A DNA stretch of 64,000 nt from JAKCDU01 sp035551615. GTDB lineage: Bacteria > Actinomycetota > Acidimicrobiia > Acidimicrobiales > Palsa-688. Below the pieces are notes generated by a model that saw only the letters and a program-made list of their open reading frames with translations, was not told the origin of the DNA and did no database searches. This document shows positions 24,234-33,327 of this stretch, in pieces. Where the stretch lies: NCBI GenBank assembly GCA_035551615.1, contig DASZNC010000159.1, positions 4,178 to 68,177 of the forward strand, in the 5' to 3' direction. Within the stretch, counting starts at the first letter, position 1, and the number at the start of each line of letters is the position of its first letter. The translations under genes and the position numbers were made by a program.

Positions 24234-25610
24234 GTGGGCTTCGATCTTCCCGGCCTGATGGCCGCCCGGGCCGGCGAGGGGGCCGACCTCTGGGGCCGGT
24301 ACCTGAACCCCCAGACGGCGAAGGTGCTCCATTCGGTCGGGCTCGACCGCAACTGGGTGCGGGCCCAGGGTCCCTACCTGTGGGATGACAACGGCGACCG
24401 CTACCTGGACTGGCTGGCCGGTTTCGGGGTGTTCGGGATCGGCCGGAATCATCCGGTCGTGCGCCAGGCGATGCACGACCTGCTCGACGCCGACCTGGCT
24501 GACATGGTCAAGATGGACACTCCCCTGCTGGCCGGCCTGCTCGGTGAGGCTCTCATCCAACGGGCGCCCTTCCTCGACCGGGTCTACCTGTGCAACAGCG
24601 GCACCGAGGCGGTCGAAGCGTCGCTCAAGTTCGCCCGTTACGCCACCGGCCGCCCCCGGGTGCTGTTCTGCAGCCACGCCTACCACGGTCTGACCGCCGG
24701 GTCGATGTCGGTCAATGGCGCCAAGGAGTTCACCGCCGGGTTCGGCCCGCTCCTCCCATCGACGATGGTTCCGTTGGGCGACCTGGCCGCCCTGCGCAGG
24801 GAGGTGGCCAAGGGGGATGTCGCCGCGCTGATCATCGAACCGGTGCAGGGCAAGGGCGTGCAGACCCCTCCGCCCGGATACCTGGCGTCGGCGGCCGACA
24901 TACTCCATGACAACGGCGCCGTACTGATCTGCGACGAAGTGCAGTGCGGCCTGGGCCGGACCGGGCGGTTCTTCGGCTTCGAGTACGACGGCGTCGAACC
25001 CGATCTGGTGACGGTGGCCAAGACGCTGTCCGGTGGCGTCGCGCCGATCGGCGCTCTCCTGTCCAGCGAGCACATCTTCTCCAAGGTGTACTCGAACATG
25101 ACCAGGGTGCTGGTGCACGACACGACCTACAGCCACAACAACACCGCCGCAGCGGCCGGTCTGGCCGCCCTGGCCGTGATCGACGAAGAGGATCTGGTCG
25201 CCAACGCGGCAACGCGCGGCGCGGAACTGATGGCGGCGCTGAAGGCGGCCGCCGCCGACTACGACTTCATTGCCGATGTGCGCGGGCGAGGCCTCATGAT
25301 CGGCATCGAGTTCGGCACACCAAAGGGCCTCCTACGCAAGGCTCGCTACACGCCCATGACGCTCGCTCGCAAGGGCTTGTTCACCCAGATGATCGTCTGC
25401 GAGCTGTTCGAACGGCACCGGATCCTGACGCAGACGGCAAGCGACCACATGGACGTGCTGAAGCTGCTGCCCCCCCTGTCGACGACGGTCGAGGACATCG
25501 AATGGTTCATGTCCGCCTTCCGGGCGGTCATGGACGGGTTGAGCGACAGCTCGGCGCCGGTGTGGCACTTCGCCAAGGGCCTCACCAGCCGGGCGCTGGG
25601 CCGGAGCTGA
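24234..25610 (+). CDS. hpnO: Class III aminotransferase, HpnO-like
   Basis: 458 residues, GTG start two bases after hpnH. PLP-dependent omega-aminotransferase of the acetylornithine/4-aminobutyrate type. The PLP lysine is Lys263 in TVAKTLSGGVAPIG, and CDEVQCGLGRTGRFFGFEYD and CNSGTEAVEASLKFARYATG bind the cofactor. HpnO forms aminobacteriohopanetriol from the ribosylhopane/formylhopane product of HpnG, and the position as last gene of the hpn operon supports this. The C-terminal ~30 residues after ERHRILTQTASDHMDVLKLL are less conserved. Confidence 0.85.
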   Translation: MGFDLPGLMAARAGEGADLWGRYLNPQTAKVLHSVGLDRNWVRAQGPYLWDDNGDRYLDWLAGFGVFGIGRNHPVVRQAMHDLLDADLADMVKMDTPLLAGLLGEALIQRAPFLDRVYLCNSGTEAVEASLKFARYATGRPRVLFCSHAYHGLTAGSMSVNGAKEFTAGFGPLLPSTMVPLGDLAALRREVAKGDVAALIIEPVQGKGVQTPPPGYLASAADILHDNGAVLICDEVQCGLGRTGRFFGFEYDGVEPDLVTVAKTLSGGVAPIGALLSSEHIFSKVYSNMTRVLVHDTTYSHNNTAAAAGLAALAVIDEEDLVANAATRGAELMAALKAAAADYDFIADVRGRGLMIGIEFGTPKGLLRKARYTPMTLARKGLFTQMIVCELFERHRILTQTASDHMDVLKLLPPLSTTVEDIEWFMSAFRAVMDGLSDSSAPVWHFAKGLTSRALGRS

Positions 25611-25712
25611 CCGTCGGCAGAACCCGGCCCCACCCCGCCGACCCGTACACTGTAGATACCCGAGGTTTTTCGGTCGGTCGCGGTGACCGGTCTATAGGAA
25701 GGAGCGGGGAAG

Positions 25713-25937
25713 CTGGCACAAGGTAAGGAGGACGCAATCGTGCTGGAAGGCACGGTGAGCGAGGCCCTCAAGAACGCCATGTTCAAGGTTCAGCTGGCTA
25801 ATGGCCATGAAGTGCTGGCCCACAACTCGGGGAAGATGCGGATGAACCGCATCCGGGTGCTGCCCGGCGACAAGGTCCAGGTCGAGATCAGTCCTTACGA
25901 CCTGACCCGCGGCCGCATCACGTACCGCTACAAATAA
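25713..25937 (+). CDS. infA: Translation initiation factor IF-1, apparent CTG start
   Basis: 74 residues if read from CTG 25713, which is the IF-1 length of other bacteria. IF-1 binds the ribosomal A site during initiation. The OB-fold core is clear (EALKNAMFKVQLANGHEVLA, SGKMRMNRIRVLPGD, SPYDLTRGRITYRYK). From the first ATG/GTG-type start (GTG 25740) the protein would have 65 residues and lack the conserved N-terminus. Residues encoded just upstream read AQGKEDAIVLEGTV, matching the MAKKEGAIEIEGTV-like start of the family, and only CTG precedes them, with AGGAAGGAG eight bases away. A second ribosome-binding site (AAGGAGG) also fits GTG 25740. The gene stands alone rather than in a ribosomal-protein operon. 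Confidence 0.85.
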   Translation: MAQGKEDAIVLEGTVSEALKNAMFKVQLANGHEVLAHNSGKMRMNRIRVLPGDKVQVEISPYDLTRGRITYRYK

Positions 25938-25940
25938 ACC

Positions 25941-25957
25941 GGTCGGACGACCCGACC
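25941..25957 (+). terminator. Weak hairpin after infA
   Basis: GGTCGG (25941-25946) and CCGACC (25952-25957) around a 5-base loop, three bases after the infA stop. There is no T-tract. It may be a terminator for infA; a 6-bp stem in GC-rich DNA is only modest evidence. Confidence 0.3.
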
Positions 25958-26043
25958 CACCGGACTCGATCAGCCCGAAGATCGGCCGGGCGCGGACCCA
26001 CCGCTACTCCGGGGTCCGGCCGCCGCCCGCTGATCCGAGGGGA

Positions 26044-26313
26044 TCAGTCGTCTTCTTCCGGGCCGGCCAGCAGCCCGTTGGCCGCGGCCAGCGCAGTGGC
26101 GGCCCGCACCGCTTCTTCGTACACGGCGGTCAGGTGGCGGGATGCCACACTGGCATCTATGGCCAGAGGCGGGGCGCCCAGGGACCGCACGACCACCCCG
26201 GGATCAGGAGTCGGTCGGATGCTCGTATTGATGGCGGACGGCTCGTAGCCGGCGCCCCAGAATCGCTGCTCGGCCAGTCGTCGGCTGGCCGCCGGGCGGC
26301 GTCGCTTGCTCAT
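26044..26313 (-). CDS. Small protein downstream of SNF2 helicase, unknown function
   Basis: 89 residues, basic N-terminus (MSKRRRPAASRRLAEQRFWG), a middle with INTSIRPTPDP, and a helical acidic end (YEEAVRAATALAAANGLLAGP, then EEDD). No family is recognised. Its ATG shares one base with the helicase stop (TGATG), so it is translationally coupled to the helicase and is probably a real gene. A role as an accessory factor of the helicase is only suggested by this coupling. Confidence 0.6.
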   Translation of the reverse strand: MSKRRRPAASRRLAEQRFWGAGYEPSAINTSIRPTPDPGVVVRSLGAPPLAIDASVASRHLTAVYEEAVRAATALAAANGLLAGPEEDD

Positions 26314-29300
26314 CAGGCGGCCGCCTCCTCTCCGGTATCGTCGCCGGCCGGTTCGTAGTCGACCAGTTCGTCGTCGCGTAGGCCGAGCGCCGCCTTCAGC
26401 TGGCTGGCGTCCAGGTCGCCCAACGTGCTGCGGGCGGGCAATACCAAGCCGGCGATGCGGCGCTTACCGGCCACGATCTCCTCGACCCGCTCGTCGACGG
26501 TGCCCGGGCAGACCAGGCGATGGCACATGACGGTGTTCTGCTGACCGATGCGCCAGGCCCGGTCCCGGGCCTGGTCCTCGACCGCCGGGTTCCACCACCG
26601 GTCGTAGAGCACCACGTGGTTGGCCGCCGTCAGGTTGAGACCGGATCCGCCGGCCTTGATCGACAGGACCAGCGCCCCCGGCCCGGTGCCGCTCTGGAAC
26701 TCGGCCACCAGATCATCACGGACGGTCCGGGACAGGCCGCCGTGGTAGCACCCGACCTTCACCCCGGTGTGGGCGCTCAGATGGGTCGCCATCTTCTCGC
26801 CCCAGCGGGCGAAGTGGGTGAAGATCAGGACCCGCTCACCGGCCGCGAAGACGTCGCCCACGATCTCCTCGAGGCGGCTGAGCTTGCCCGACCGACCGAT
26901 GAGGCTGTCCTGGTCGTCCTCGTCGCCCAGGTAGGCGGACGGGTGGTCGCAGATCTGCTTGAGCGCCGTGATGGCGGCCAGCACCTGACCCTTGCGATGG
27001 TTGGCGTCGGACTCGAGATCCTGGTCCAGCAGCCGGTTGACGACCGCCTGGTAGAGGCCGATCTGCTCAGGGGTCATGCTGCAATGGTCGAGGCGGTCCA
27101 CCTTGTCCGGCAGTTCGGCGGCGATCTCCGGCTCGTTCTTCGTCCGGCGGAAGATCAGCAGTCCGTTGAGGGCCCGCAGGGCGCTCTCCTCGTTGCGGCG
27201 GGGCCCGGCCGGCGCCCCCGGGCCGCCGGCCGCCTGATCACGTGTCGCCGTGGTGCGGGACAGGTTCTCGATGAATGCGGTCCGGCCACCGACCAACCCT
27301 GGATTGGTCCAGTCGAGGATGGCCCACAGGTCGCCCAGCCCGTTCTCGACCGGGGTCCCGGTCAGGGCCAGCCGGGAGTGGGCCGACAGACGGCGCAACT
27401 CGCGGGCGGTATCGCTGGTGTGGTTCTTGATCACCTGGGCCTCGTCGACGACCACCCGGCGCCATTCCACGGCCGACAGGGCTTCGATATCGCGGACGGC
27501 GGTGGCGTAGGTGGTCAGCACCATGTCCGACAGCGCCGCCATCTTGGCGATCGATTCCCCTTCCGCCCGACGGGGACCGTGATGAATCGACACCTTGAGG
27601 CCGCGAGTGAATCGAGCCGCCTCGGCCGCCCAGTTCCCGAGGACGGCGGGTGGGCAGATGACCAGCGCCGGGCCGTGGCCCTTGTCGACGAGCAGGTGGG
27701 CCAGGAGCGTGGGGGTCTTGCCCAGGCCCATGTCCATGGCCAGGCAACCGCCCAGGCCGGCCCGGTCGAGGAAACCCAACCATCCCGCGGCATCCGCCTG
27801 ATAGCTGCGGAGCTGACCGGCGAAGCCGTCGGGGGTGTCGATGGGGGCCGGCGGATGTGACGTCGCCCCCTTCAGCAGTTCGGCCGCCCAGCCGGTGCCC
27901 TCGACCCGTACCGGGCCGCCGAGGGCGCTTCCCTCGAGCCCGACCGCGTGGCGGATCATCTCGGCGCCCGACATCTGCGTGATGGCCGCCCGCTCGGCAA
28001 GAGCGGCGGCGGCCGCCGTCAGGTCGGCCCGATCGAGATGGACCCAGCGACCCTTGACCCGGACGAGAGGCGACGCCTCCTTGGCCAGCCGGGAGATCTC
28101 GGCGGCATCCAGTTCGAGGTCGTCGAAGAGAACGGTCCACCGCACGTGGGACAGCTGCCGTACCCCGACCTGGGATTCGGCGCCAATCGATTCGGCGAAC
28201 AGGCGCAGTTGCGGTGACGGTTTGCGCCTCGACACCTTCGGCAGCATCACCTCGAATCCGGCCGCCGCCAGCGACGGCCCCAGCTCGAACATCACCTCGA
28301 TGGCTTCATCGCCGTCGAGCACCACCTGGCCCCGGCGGGTCGTCGGCCGGCGCAGCGCCGGGATCAGCCGCTCCAGCCGCTTCAGTTGGGCTTCCACCTG
28401 CTGCGACTTGGTGCCCGACGACACGACCAGTGCATGCTCGACCGGCATCGGGTGCTTGTCCACCCCCGATGCCTCGACCGTCAGCAGCCAACCGCCGTCG
28501 GACTGCGGTGGGTCCAGCCGGACGATCAGGCCGATCCGGTGGCTGGTGGTGACCGGGGCCGCCCACCGTTTGAGATCGTCGGCCACCCGGCTGGCCGGTT
28601 CCGCTTCGGCGGTAAAAGGACGGCCGTCCAAACCCGACAGCACCGACTCGGCGATCTCGGCCCGGGAACCGGCATTGGGGGGCACCGCAGGTGCGACCAG
28701 GCGGCCCGCCCCGGCCCGGGAAACGGCGTCGACGACGGCGGCGAGGATCGAACGGGCCACCGCATCGGCAGGGGCGGCCGGCTGCAACGTGCTGACCGCA
28801 CCCGGCATGCGCACGACCAGGTCGTGGAGCCGTTCGCGCCCGACCAGGGCCGGGACCCAGCGGATGCGGTGGCGACCGGCGCCCGCCTTGGCCTGGGTCG
28901 ATCCGCCGGTGGCCGAGCGCAGTACCGGGATCATGTGGCCCTGGGCGACCAACTCGGTGCCCCAGATGGCGACTTCGCCCAGCCAGCGCAGGCTGGAGCC
29001 GGCCTCCTCGCCGGCCTGCCCGGCCCCGATCCCGACCAGCCAGCCGAGCGTCTGCGACAACGGAGCCGAGCGGGACTCGGTCGTGGCTCCCGATGGCAGC
29101 GCCACCGGCGCATGTCGCTCCCAGCCGATACCGGCCGCCTCGGCCCGGCCCAGTAGATCGTCGAGGTCCTCGGACGTGGCCTCCGCACCGGGCCCGCCGG
29201 CCCAGATGACGACCCGGCCCTCGCCCCAGGATGCGTGCAGGCGGGGCGGGCCGGCCGGAACAGAATCCTCAGGTGCCGGCCTGTGCGCCTGCTCCCGTCG

Positions 29301-29630
29301 AGGATTGGGGCTGTCGGCCGCCACCGTCGCCCCGGGTTCCGCCTCGGTGGCGGGGCTCAGCTCGGGCCCGTCGATCGCCTCGCCGGAAACCTTCAGCAGG
29401 GCGGCCGCCAAGCGGTCCCGCTCCCCTTGGAGATCGGCGAGCACCAGATCGCGCATGTCACCGGAGAGGTCGGCCGCGGCCGACCGGAGGCCGTCATCGG
29501 TCTCGTGTATCAGCCGCCGCAGGGCGGCCGCCCACGCCAAGGGTTGGGCCGCCAAGGCGGCTCGTTCGTCGTCGGACGCCCAACCGCCGGCGTCCGCGAA
29601 GACCGCCGACTCTAAGGTGATCTGGTCCAG
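26313..29630 (-). CDS. SNF2-family DEAD/DEAH-like helicase
   Basis: 1080 residues from TTG 29555, or 1105 if translation begins at CTG 29630, which has GGAGAG a few bases before it and continues protein-like sequence (DQITLESAVFADAGGWAS). TTG 29555 lacks a ribosome-binding site, and a stop lies upstream of the CTG. Residues 1-~560 form an N-terminal region of the HepA/SNF2 type (DUF3670-like). The motor follows: MDMGLGKTPTLLAHLL (motif I), VVVDEAQVIKNH (motif II, DEAQ), LALTGTPVENGLGDLW (III), then YHGGLSRTVRDDL, LSIKAGGSGLNLTAANHVVL and RAWRIGQQNTVMCHRLV (IV-VI). It should use ATP to move along DNA or remodel protein-DNA complexes. Its exact job is unknown. Confidence 0.88.
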   Translation of the reverse strand: MDQITLESAVFADAGGWASDDERAALAAQPLAWAAALRRLIHETDDGLRSAAADLSGDMRDLVLADLQGERDRLAAALLKVSGEAIDGPELSPATEAEPGATVAADSPNPRREQAHRPAPEDSVPAGPPRLHASWGEGRVVIWAGGPGAEATSEDLDDLLGRAEAAGIGWERHAPVALPSGATTESRSAPLSQTLGWLVGIGAGQAGEEAGSSLRWLGEVAIWGTELVAQGHMIPVLRSATGGSTQAKAGAGRHRIRWVPALVGRERLHDLVVRMPGAVSTLQPAAPADAVARSILAAVVDAVSRAGAGRLVAPAVPPNAGSRAEIAESVLSGLDGRPFTAEAEPASRVADDLKRWAAPVTTSHRIGLIVRLDPPQSDGGWLLTVEASGVDKHPMPVEHALVVSSGTKSQQVEAQLKRLERLIPALRRPTTRRGQVVLDGDEAIEVMFELGPSLAAAGFEVMLPKVSRRKPSPQLRLFAESIGAESQVGVRQLSHVRWTVLFDDLELDAAEISRLAKEASPLVRVKGRWVHLDRADLTAAAAALAERAAITQMSGAEMIRHAVGLEGSALGGPVRVEGTGWAAELLKGATSHPPAPIDTPDGFAGQLRSYQADAAGWLGFLDRAGLGGCLAMDMGLGKTPTLLAHLLVDKGHGPALVICPPAVLGNWAAEAARFTRGLKVSIHHGPRRAEGESIAKMAALSDMVLTTYATAVRDIEALSAVEWRRVVVDEAQVIKNHTSDTARELRRLSAHSRLALTGTPVENGLGDLWAILDWTNPGLVGGRTAFIENLSRTTATRDQAAGGPGAPAGPRRNEESALRALNGLLIFRRTKNEPEIAAELPDKVDRLDHCSMTPEQIGLYQAVVNRLLDQDLESDANHRKGQVLAAITALKQICDHPSAYLGDEDDQDSLIGRSGKLSRLEEIVGDVFAAGERVLIFTHFARWGEKMATHLSAHTGVKVGCYHGGLSRTVRDDLVAEFQSGTGPGALVLSIKAGGSGLNLTAANHVVLYDRWWNPAVEDQARDRAWRIGQQNTVMCHRLVCPGTVDERVEEIVAGKRRIAGLVLPARSTLGDLDASQLKAALGLRDDELVDYEPAGDDTGEEAAA

Positions 29631-30065
29631 CTTCTTCTCTCCACTCGCGCCCGGCGGCCGTCAAGTCGCCGGGTTCTCGAGGTGACGCGAGGTCGCAACT
29701 TTCCCTCAGCCGGGCCTCCCGGCCTCAGGGCTCCCCGATCGTCACCAACGGCCCTAACAGTCGTCTGTTCGGGCCCACTGGTTGAATCTATGCCGGTTTC
29801 CTTCCATTCCGGACTTATTGCTTCAGCTTGGACCAATGGCGTGTCGGCACCCCAACTACCCAGGCGTCCGTCTACCGCTTTTTGGCCCCGCTGCACCTCA
29901 GTGTAGCGCCTACCCACCCCAATGATCGAGTTATGCCACGAACATCCACCAAACACGCCATGAAATCTCGACCCACTCTAGATGCCCGAAGGATGAGCCT
30001 GGTGGATCGGACGCCCGACGTGAGGGACCGGTGGAGAGTTCGCACGCCGGCTCGGTGGCGGCCGA
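29631..30065. other. Intergenic region without recognised gene
   Basis: About 435 bases between the SNF2 helicase and the epimerase-type SDR. Composition is less GC-rich than in neighbouring genes. The frames crossing it are extensions of shadow frames without ribosome-binding sites or protein-like patterns. It should hold the helicase promoter (minus strand) and the end of the SDR transcript. I see no tRNA, repeat array or convincing hairpin. Confidence 0.5.
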
Positions 30066-30977
30066 CTAGGGCAGCGTGATCTCCGGATGAGAAGACGCGA
30101 CCATCCGCTTCATCCCGTCCTGCCACCTCACTTCGGCCGGCCCGATCAACTGGTCCATGAAGGTGGTGTCGACGGCCACGCTGGGCAGTGCCATCTGGGT
30201 CTCTTCGATGATCGGCTCCTTGCCCACCAGCGAGCCGATGTAGGCACACCATTCCTGGACGCTGACCACATCGGGGCCGGCCCAGTTGACGGTCGGGGCG
30301 GGCACGGCGGCGGCACCGAGCAGCCGGGGGATGTGCCGGATGATGTCGTCGCTGTGGATGGGCGAGTAGTAGGACGGCTCGCCCGGCAGGACCTGGATGG
30401 GCGCCCCGGCCAGGATGCACTCGAGGTGGATGGACGGCCAGGCCACGGCATCGCCGTAGGGGACGTTGAGCCGGGCGATGATGGTCGGCAGGTTGTGCAG
30501 CCGGGCCGACAGGCGGGCCACCGATTCGGCGGCGATCTTGGAGATGCTGTAGGTCGGCAGCATGGCCCGGTGGTTGTCGCCGAGCGGGTCCTCCTCGCGC
30601 ATCTGGTGAGCACCGTTCGGGGCGTAAACGCCGGTCGATGAGCAATGGAGGAAGGCTTTCGCATTGCGGAAGTGGTGCATTATGAGCCCGAGGCTCTCGG
30701 CGTTGGACCGCAACGCAGTGGAGAACTTGTTCGAATGGGTCACCGCCAGGTTGACGACGTAGTCGACGTCGGTCGGCAGCACGCTGACGTCCGGCTCGGC
30801 CAGATCAAGGACGACGGTCTTGACCCCCCGCTCCTCCAGATCGGCTTTGGCCGCCTGGTTGTTGAAGCGGGCCACGCCCCAGACCTCGTTGTCATTGGCC
30901 AGAGCGTGCACGACGGGAGTGGCCACCATTCCGGTGGCGCCTAGTACGACGACCTTCTGGCCGGAGAGCTTGTCCAT
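30066..30977 (-). CDS. NAD-dependent epimerase/dehydratase (extended SDR)
   Basis: 303 residues from ATG 30977, 11 bases after the acyl-CoA dehydrogenase stop; longer frames only shadow that gene. Rossmann motif VVVLGATGMVATPVVHALAN at the N-terminus, active-site Ser-Ser-Thr in LHCSSTGVYAPNG, and TYSISKIAAE carrying the YxxxK pair. The order is that of extended SDRs such as 3-beta-hydroxysteroid dehydrogenase/isomerase-like and sugar epimerases. In this operon with acyl-CoA dehydrogenases an action on a steroid or CoA-ester alcohol is likely, but the substrate is not identified. Confidence 0.8.
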   Translation of the reverse strand: MDKLSGQKVVVLGATGMVATPVVHALANDNEVWGVARFNNQAAKADLEERGVKTVVLDLAEPDVSVLPTDVDYVVNLAVTHSNKFSTALRSNAESLGLIMHHFRNAKAFLHCSSTGVYAPNGAHQMREEDPLGDNHRAMLPTYSISKIAAESVARLSARLHNLPTIIARLNVPYGDAVAWPSIHLECILAGAPIQVLPGEPSYYSPIHSDDIIRHIPRLLGAAAVPAPTVNWAGPDVVSVQEWCAYIGSLVGKEPIIEETQMALPSVAVDTTFMDQLIGPAEVRWQDGMKRMVASSHPEITLP

Positions 30978-30988
30978 GCTGGGTTTCC

Positions 30989-32107
30989 TCAGACTGTCTC
31001 GGCGGCCATGATCGCGCCCAGCCGCAGGAGGTTCGGGGTGGCGCCCCCGAGGGTCAGTTCGATGTGCTTGGCGGCGAGGAAGTAGCGGTGCAGCGGGTAG
31101 CTGCGGTCGACTCCCAGTCCACCGTGTATGTGCTGGGCGGCGTGTACCGCCCGTTGACCGCCGTCGGCGGCCCAGAACTTGGCGATGGCCACATGGGCCT
31201 CGGCCGGGAGTCCGGCGGAGATCCGCCAGGCCGCCTGGCGGGCGGTGATGCCGACCGCCTCGGTGTCGACATAGGCGTCGGCGGCCCGCTGGCCCACCGC
31301 CTGGAATGTGGCGATGGCCCGGTCGAACTGCTTGCGGGTGACGGCGTACTCGGCGGTCAACTTCAAGGCCGCCTGGCAGGTGCCCGCCATCAGCGAGCAC
31401 AGGGCCGAGGTGGCCCGCAGGCGTATCCACTCGACGATGGCGGCGCCCGAGCTGGCGTCGCCGAGCACATCCGCGTCGCCCACCTCCACGCCGTTGAACT
31501 CGATGTGGGCGTCGGGCACGTCGGTGGTGATCATCTGGGTCGTCACCTTCACGCCTTCGGCGTGCGCCGGGACGATGAACACGGCCACCTCCTCACCGAC
31601 GCGGGCCGGGACCAGTAGGTGGCCGGCGACGGTGCCGGCCGAGACACAGGTCTTCGTGCCATCCAGGAGCCAGCCGCCATCGAGGCGGCGGGCCGTGGTC
31701 AGGGGCGCCTCCGGCTCGGTCCCGACCTCTGAGAGAGCCGCCGTCACGATCAGATCGCCCTTGGCGATCGGCCCGAGCAGCCGCTCCTTCTGCTCATCGG
31801 AGCCGAACTCCTCGATGGGCAGCGCCCCGAGCACGAGGGTCGCCCAGAGAGGCACCGGTACGGCGGCCCGGCCGGCCTCCTCCAAGAGGACCGAGAGCTC
31901 GGCGAAACCGAGGCCGGTGCCGCCGAACTTCTCCGAGATGGCCAGCCCGAGCAGGTTGGCGTCGGCCAGGGCGGCCCACAGCTTGCGGTCGAAGCCTTCA
32001 CCGGCGGCGGCCACTTCGGCCCGGCGGTCGTCGCTGAGATGGCCCTCGAACAGTTTCAGGGCCGCCTCGACGACGGCCGCCTGCTCTTCGCTGAGTGAGA
32101 AATCCAT
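30989..32107 (-). CDS. Acyl-CoA dehydrogenase, steroid-type partner subunit
   Basis: 372 residues from ATG 32107. Acyl-CoA dehydrogenase fold: MDFSLSEEQAAVVEAALKLF, SEKFGGTGLGFAELSVLLEE, TRKQFDRAIATFQAVGQRAA and HIHGGLGVDRSYPLHRYFLA. The end reads LTLGGATPNLLRLGAIMA rather than the usual GTxxxxxR, so this chain may be the non-catalytic partner. In mycobacteria, steroid side-chain dehydrogenases (ChsE and IpdE types) are alpha2beta2 heterotetramers encoded by adjacent genes, and this gene directly follows another acyl-CoA dehydrogenase by 14 bases. Heteromer formation is inferred from that arrangement. Confidence 0.85.
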   Translation of the reverse strand: MDFSLSEEQAAVVEAALKLFEGHLSDDRRAEVAAAGEGFDRKLWAALADANLLGLAISEKFGGTGLGFAELSVLLEEAGRAAVPVPLWATLVLGALPIEEFGSDEQKERLLGPIAKGDLIVTAALSEVGTEPEAPLTTARRLDGGWLLDGTKTCVSAGTVAGHLLVPARVGEEVAVFIVPAHAEGVKVTTQMITTDVPDAHIEFNGVEVGDADVLGDASSGAAIVEWIRLRATSALCSLMAGTCQAALKLTAEYAVTRKQFDRAIATFQAVGQRAADAYVDTEAVGITARQAAWRISAGLPAEAHVAIAKFWAADGGQRAVHAAQHIHGGLGVDRSYPLHRYFLAAKHIELTLGGATPNLLRLGAIMAAETV

Positions 32108-32121
32108 GGGTCGTTGCCCCT

Positions 32122-33297
32122 CTACCGCGACGCCCGGGGGAACCCGAGCCCGAACATGGCGATGAGATCCCGCTGGACCTCGTTGGTGCCTCCACCGAAG
32201 GTGAGGATGAGCGTGCTGCGGAAGTTGCGCTCCAAGCGGCTGTGCAGCACCGACTCGGGCGAGCCGTCCTTGACGTAGGCCCGCTCCCCGATGATCTCCA
32301 TCATCAGGCGGTAGGCCTCCAGGTAGAACTCGGTGCCGAAGACCTTGATGCTCGACGCATCGGCCACGTCCAGATGGCCCTGGGTGGCGGTCCAGGCGAC
32401 CTTCCAGTTCATGAGGCGCAGGTACTCCAGGCGGGCCTTGATCCGGGCCAGGTGGACCCGCACCCATTCCTGGTCGATTATCCGCCGGCCGTCGGCCAGC
32501 TTGGTCTCCTGGGCCCAGCGTTGGACATCGTCGAGGGCCCGCTCGATCACGCCCGACGAGCAGAGGGTGACCCGCTCGTGGTTCAGCTGGTTGGTGATGA
32601 GACTCCAGCCCTCGTTCTCCTGGCCCACCAGGCAGCTGGCCGGAATGCGCATGTCGTCGAAGAACGTCTGGTTGATGTCGTGCTCGCTCAACAGGCTCAT
32701 GGGTTGGAGGCTGAGACCGGGCGTGTCCATCGGGACCACAAACATGGAGATGCCCTTGTGCTTCTTGGCCTCCGGATCGGTGCGGGCGGCCAGCCAGATG
32801 TAGTCGGCGCCGCCGGCCAGGCTGGTGAATATCTTCTGACCGTTGACGATGTACTCGTCGCCGTCACGTATGGCGGTGGTGCGCAGCGACGCCAGGTCGG
32901 TGCCGGCGCCCGGTTCGGTGTAGCCGATACAGAAGTGGATCTGGCCTTTGAGGATGCCCGAGACGAAGAAGTCCTTCTGCTCCTCGGTACCGAACTGCCG
33001 GATGGTCGGACCGACGCTGTTGACGGTCAGCATCGGGATGGGGGCACCAGCGCGCATCGACTCGTCGAACCAGACGAACTGCTCGATGGCCGAGAGGCCA
33101 CGACCGCCCCACTCCTTGGGCCAGCCGACGCCCAGCCAGCCGTCCTCGCCGATCTGGCGGACGACCCGCTTCATGGCATCACCGATGCCTCTTCCGTGAG
33201 CCAGCTCCTCCTCCACCTCAGGTGTGAGGAGATTGGCGTAGTACGTCCGCAGCTCCTGGCGCAGCTGCTCCTGTTCGTCGGTGTATCCGATGTACAC
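32122..33297 (-). CDS. Acyl-CoA dehydrogenase, steroid-type FAD subunit
   Basis: 391 residues, GTG start preceded by GAAGGGAGGG. The FAD/CoA motifs are conserved: GWLGVGWPKEWGGRGLSAIE, IGYTEPGAGTDLASLRTTA and NGQKIFTSLAGGADYIWLAA. ILTFGGGTNEVQRDLIAMFG marks the C-terminal FAD-binding end. It resembles the larger chains of mycobacterial ChsE-type heteromers that introduce a double bond into steroid-derived CoA esters. It is the first gene of a three-gene unit (with the partner dehydrogenase and SDR) and is preceded by a KstR-like operator 31 bases before the start. Confidence 0.88.
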   Translation of the reverse strand: MYIGYTDEQEQLRQELRTYYANLLTPEVEEELAHGRGIGDAMKRVVRQIGEDGWLGVGWPKEWGGRGLSAIEQFVWFDESMRAGAPIPMLTVNSVGPTIRQFGTEEQKDFFVSGILKGQIHFCIGYTEPGAGTDLASLRTTAIRDGDEYIVNGQKIFTSLAGGADYIWLAARTDPEAKKHKGISMFVVPMDTPGLSLQPMSLLSEHDINQTFFDDMRIPASCLVGQENEGWSLITNQLNHERVTLCSSGVIERALDDVQRWAQETKLADGRRIIDQEWVRVHLARIKARLEYLRLMNWKVAWTATQGHLDVADASSIKVFGTEFYLEAYRLMMEIIGERAYVKDGSPESVLHSRLERNFRSTLILTFGGGTNEVQRDLIAMFGLGFPRASR

Positions 33298-33327
33298 GGC
33301 GCCCTCCCTTCGTACGATGCGACTTTA

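Noticed and set aside
27835..29685. 616-residue plus-strand frame
   Set aside because: Runs antisense to the SNF2 helicase N-terminal half; Ser/Arg/Pro-rich shadow.
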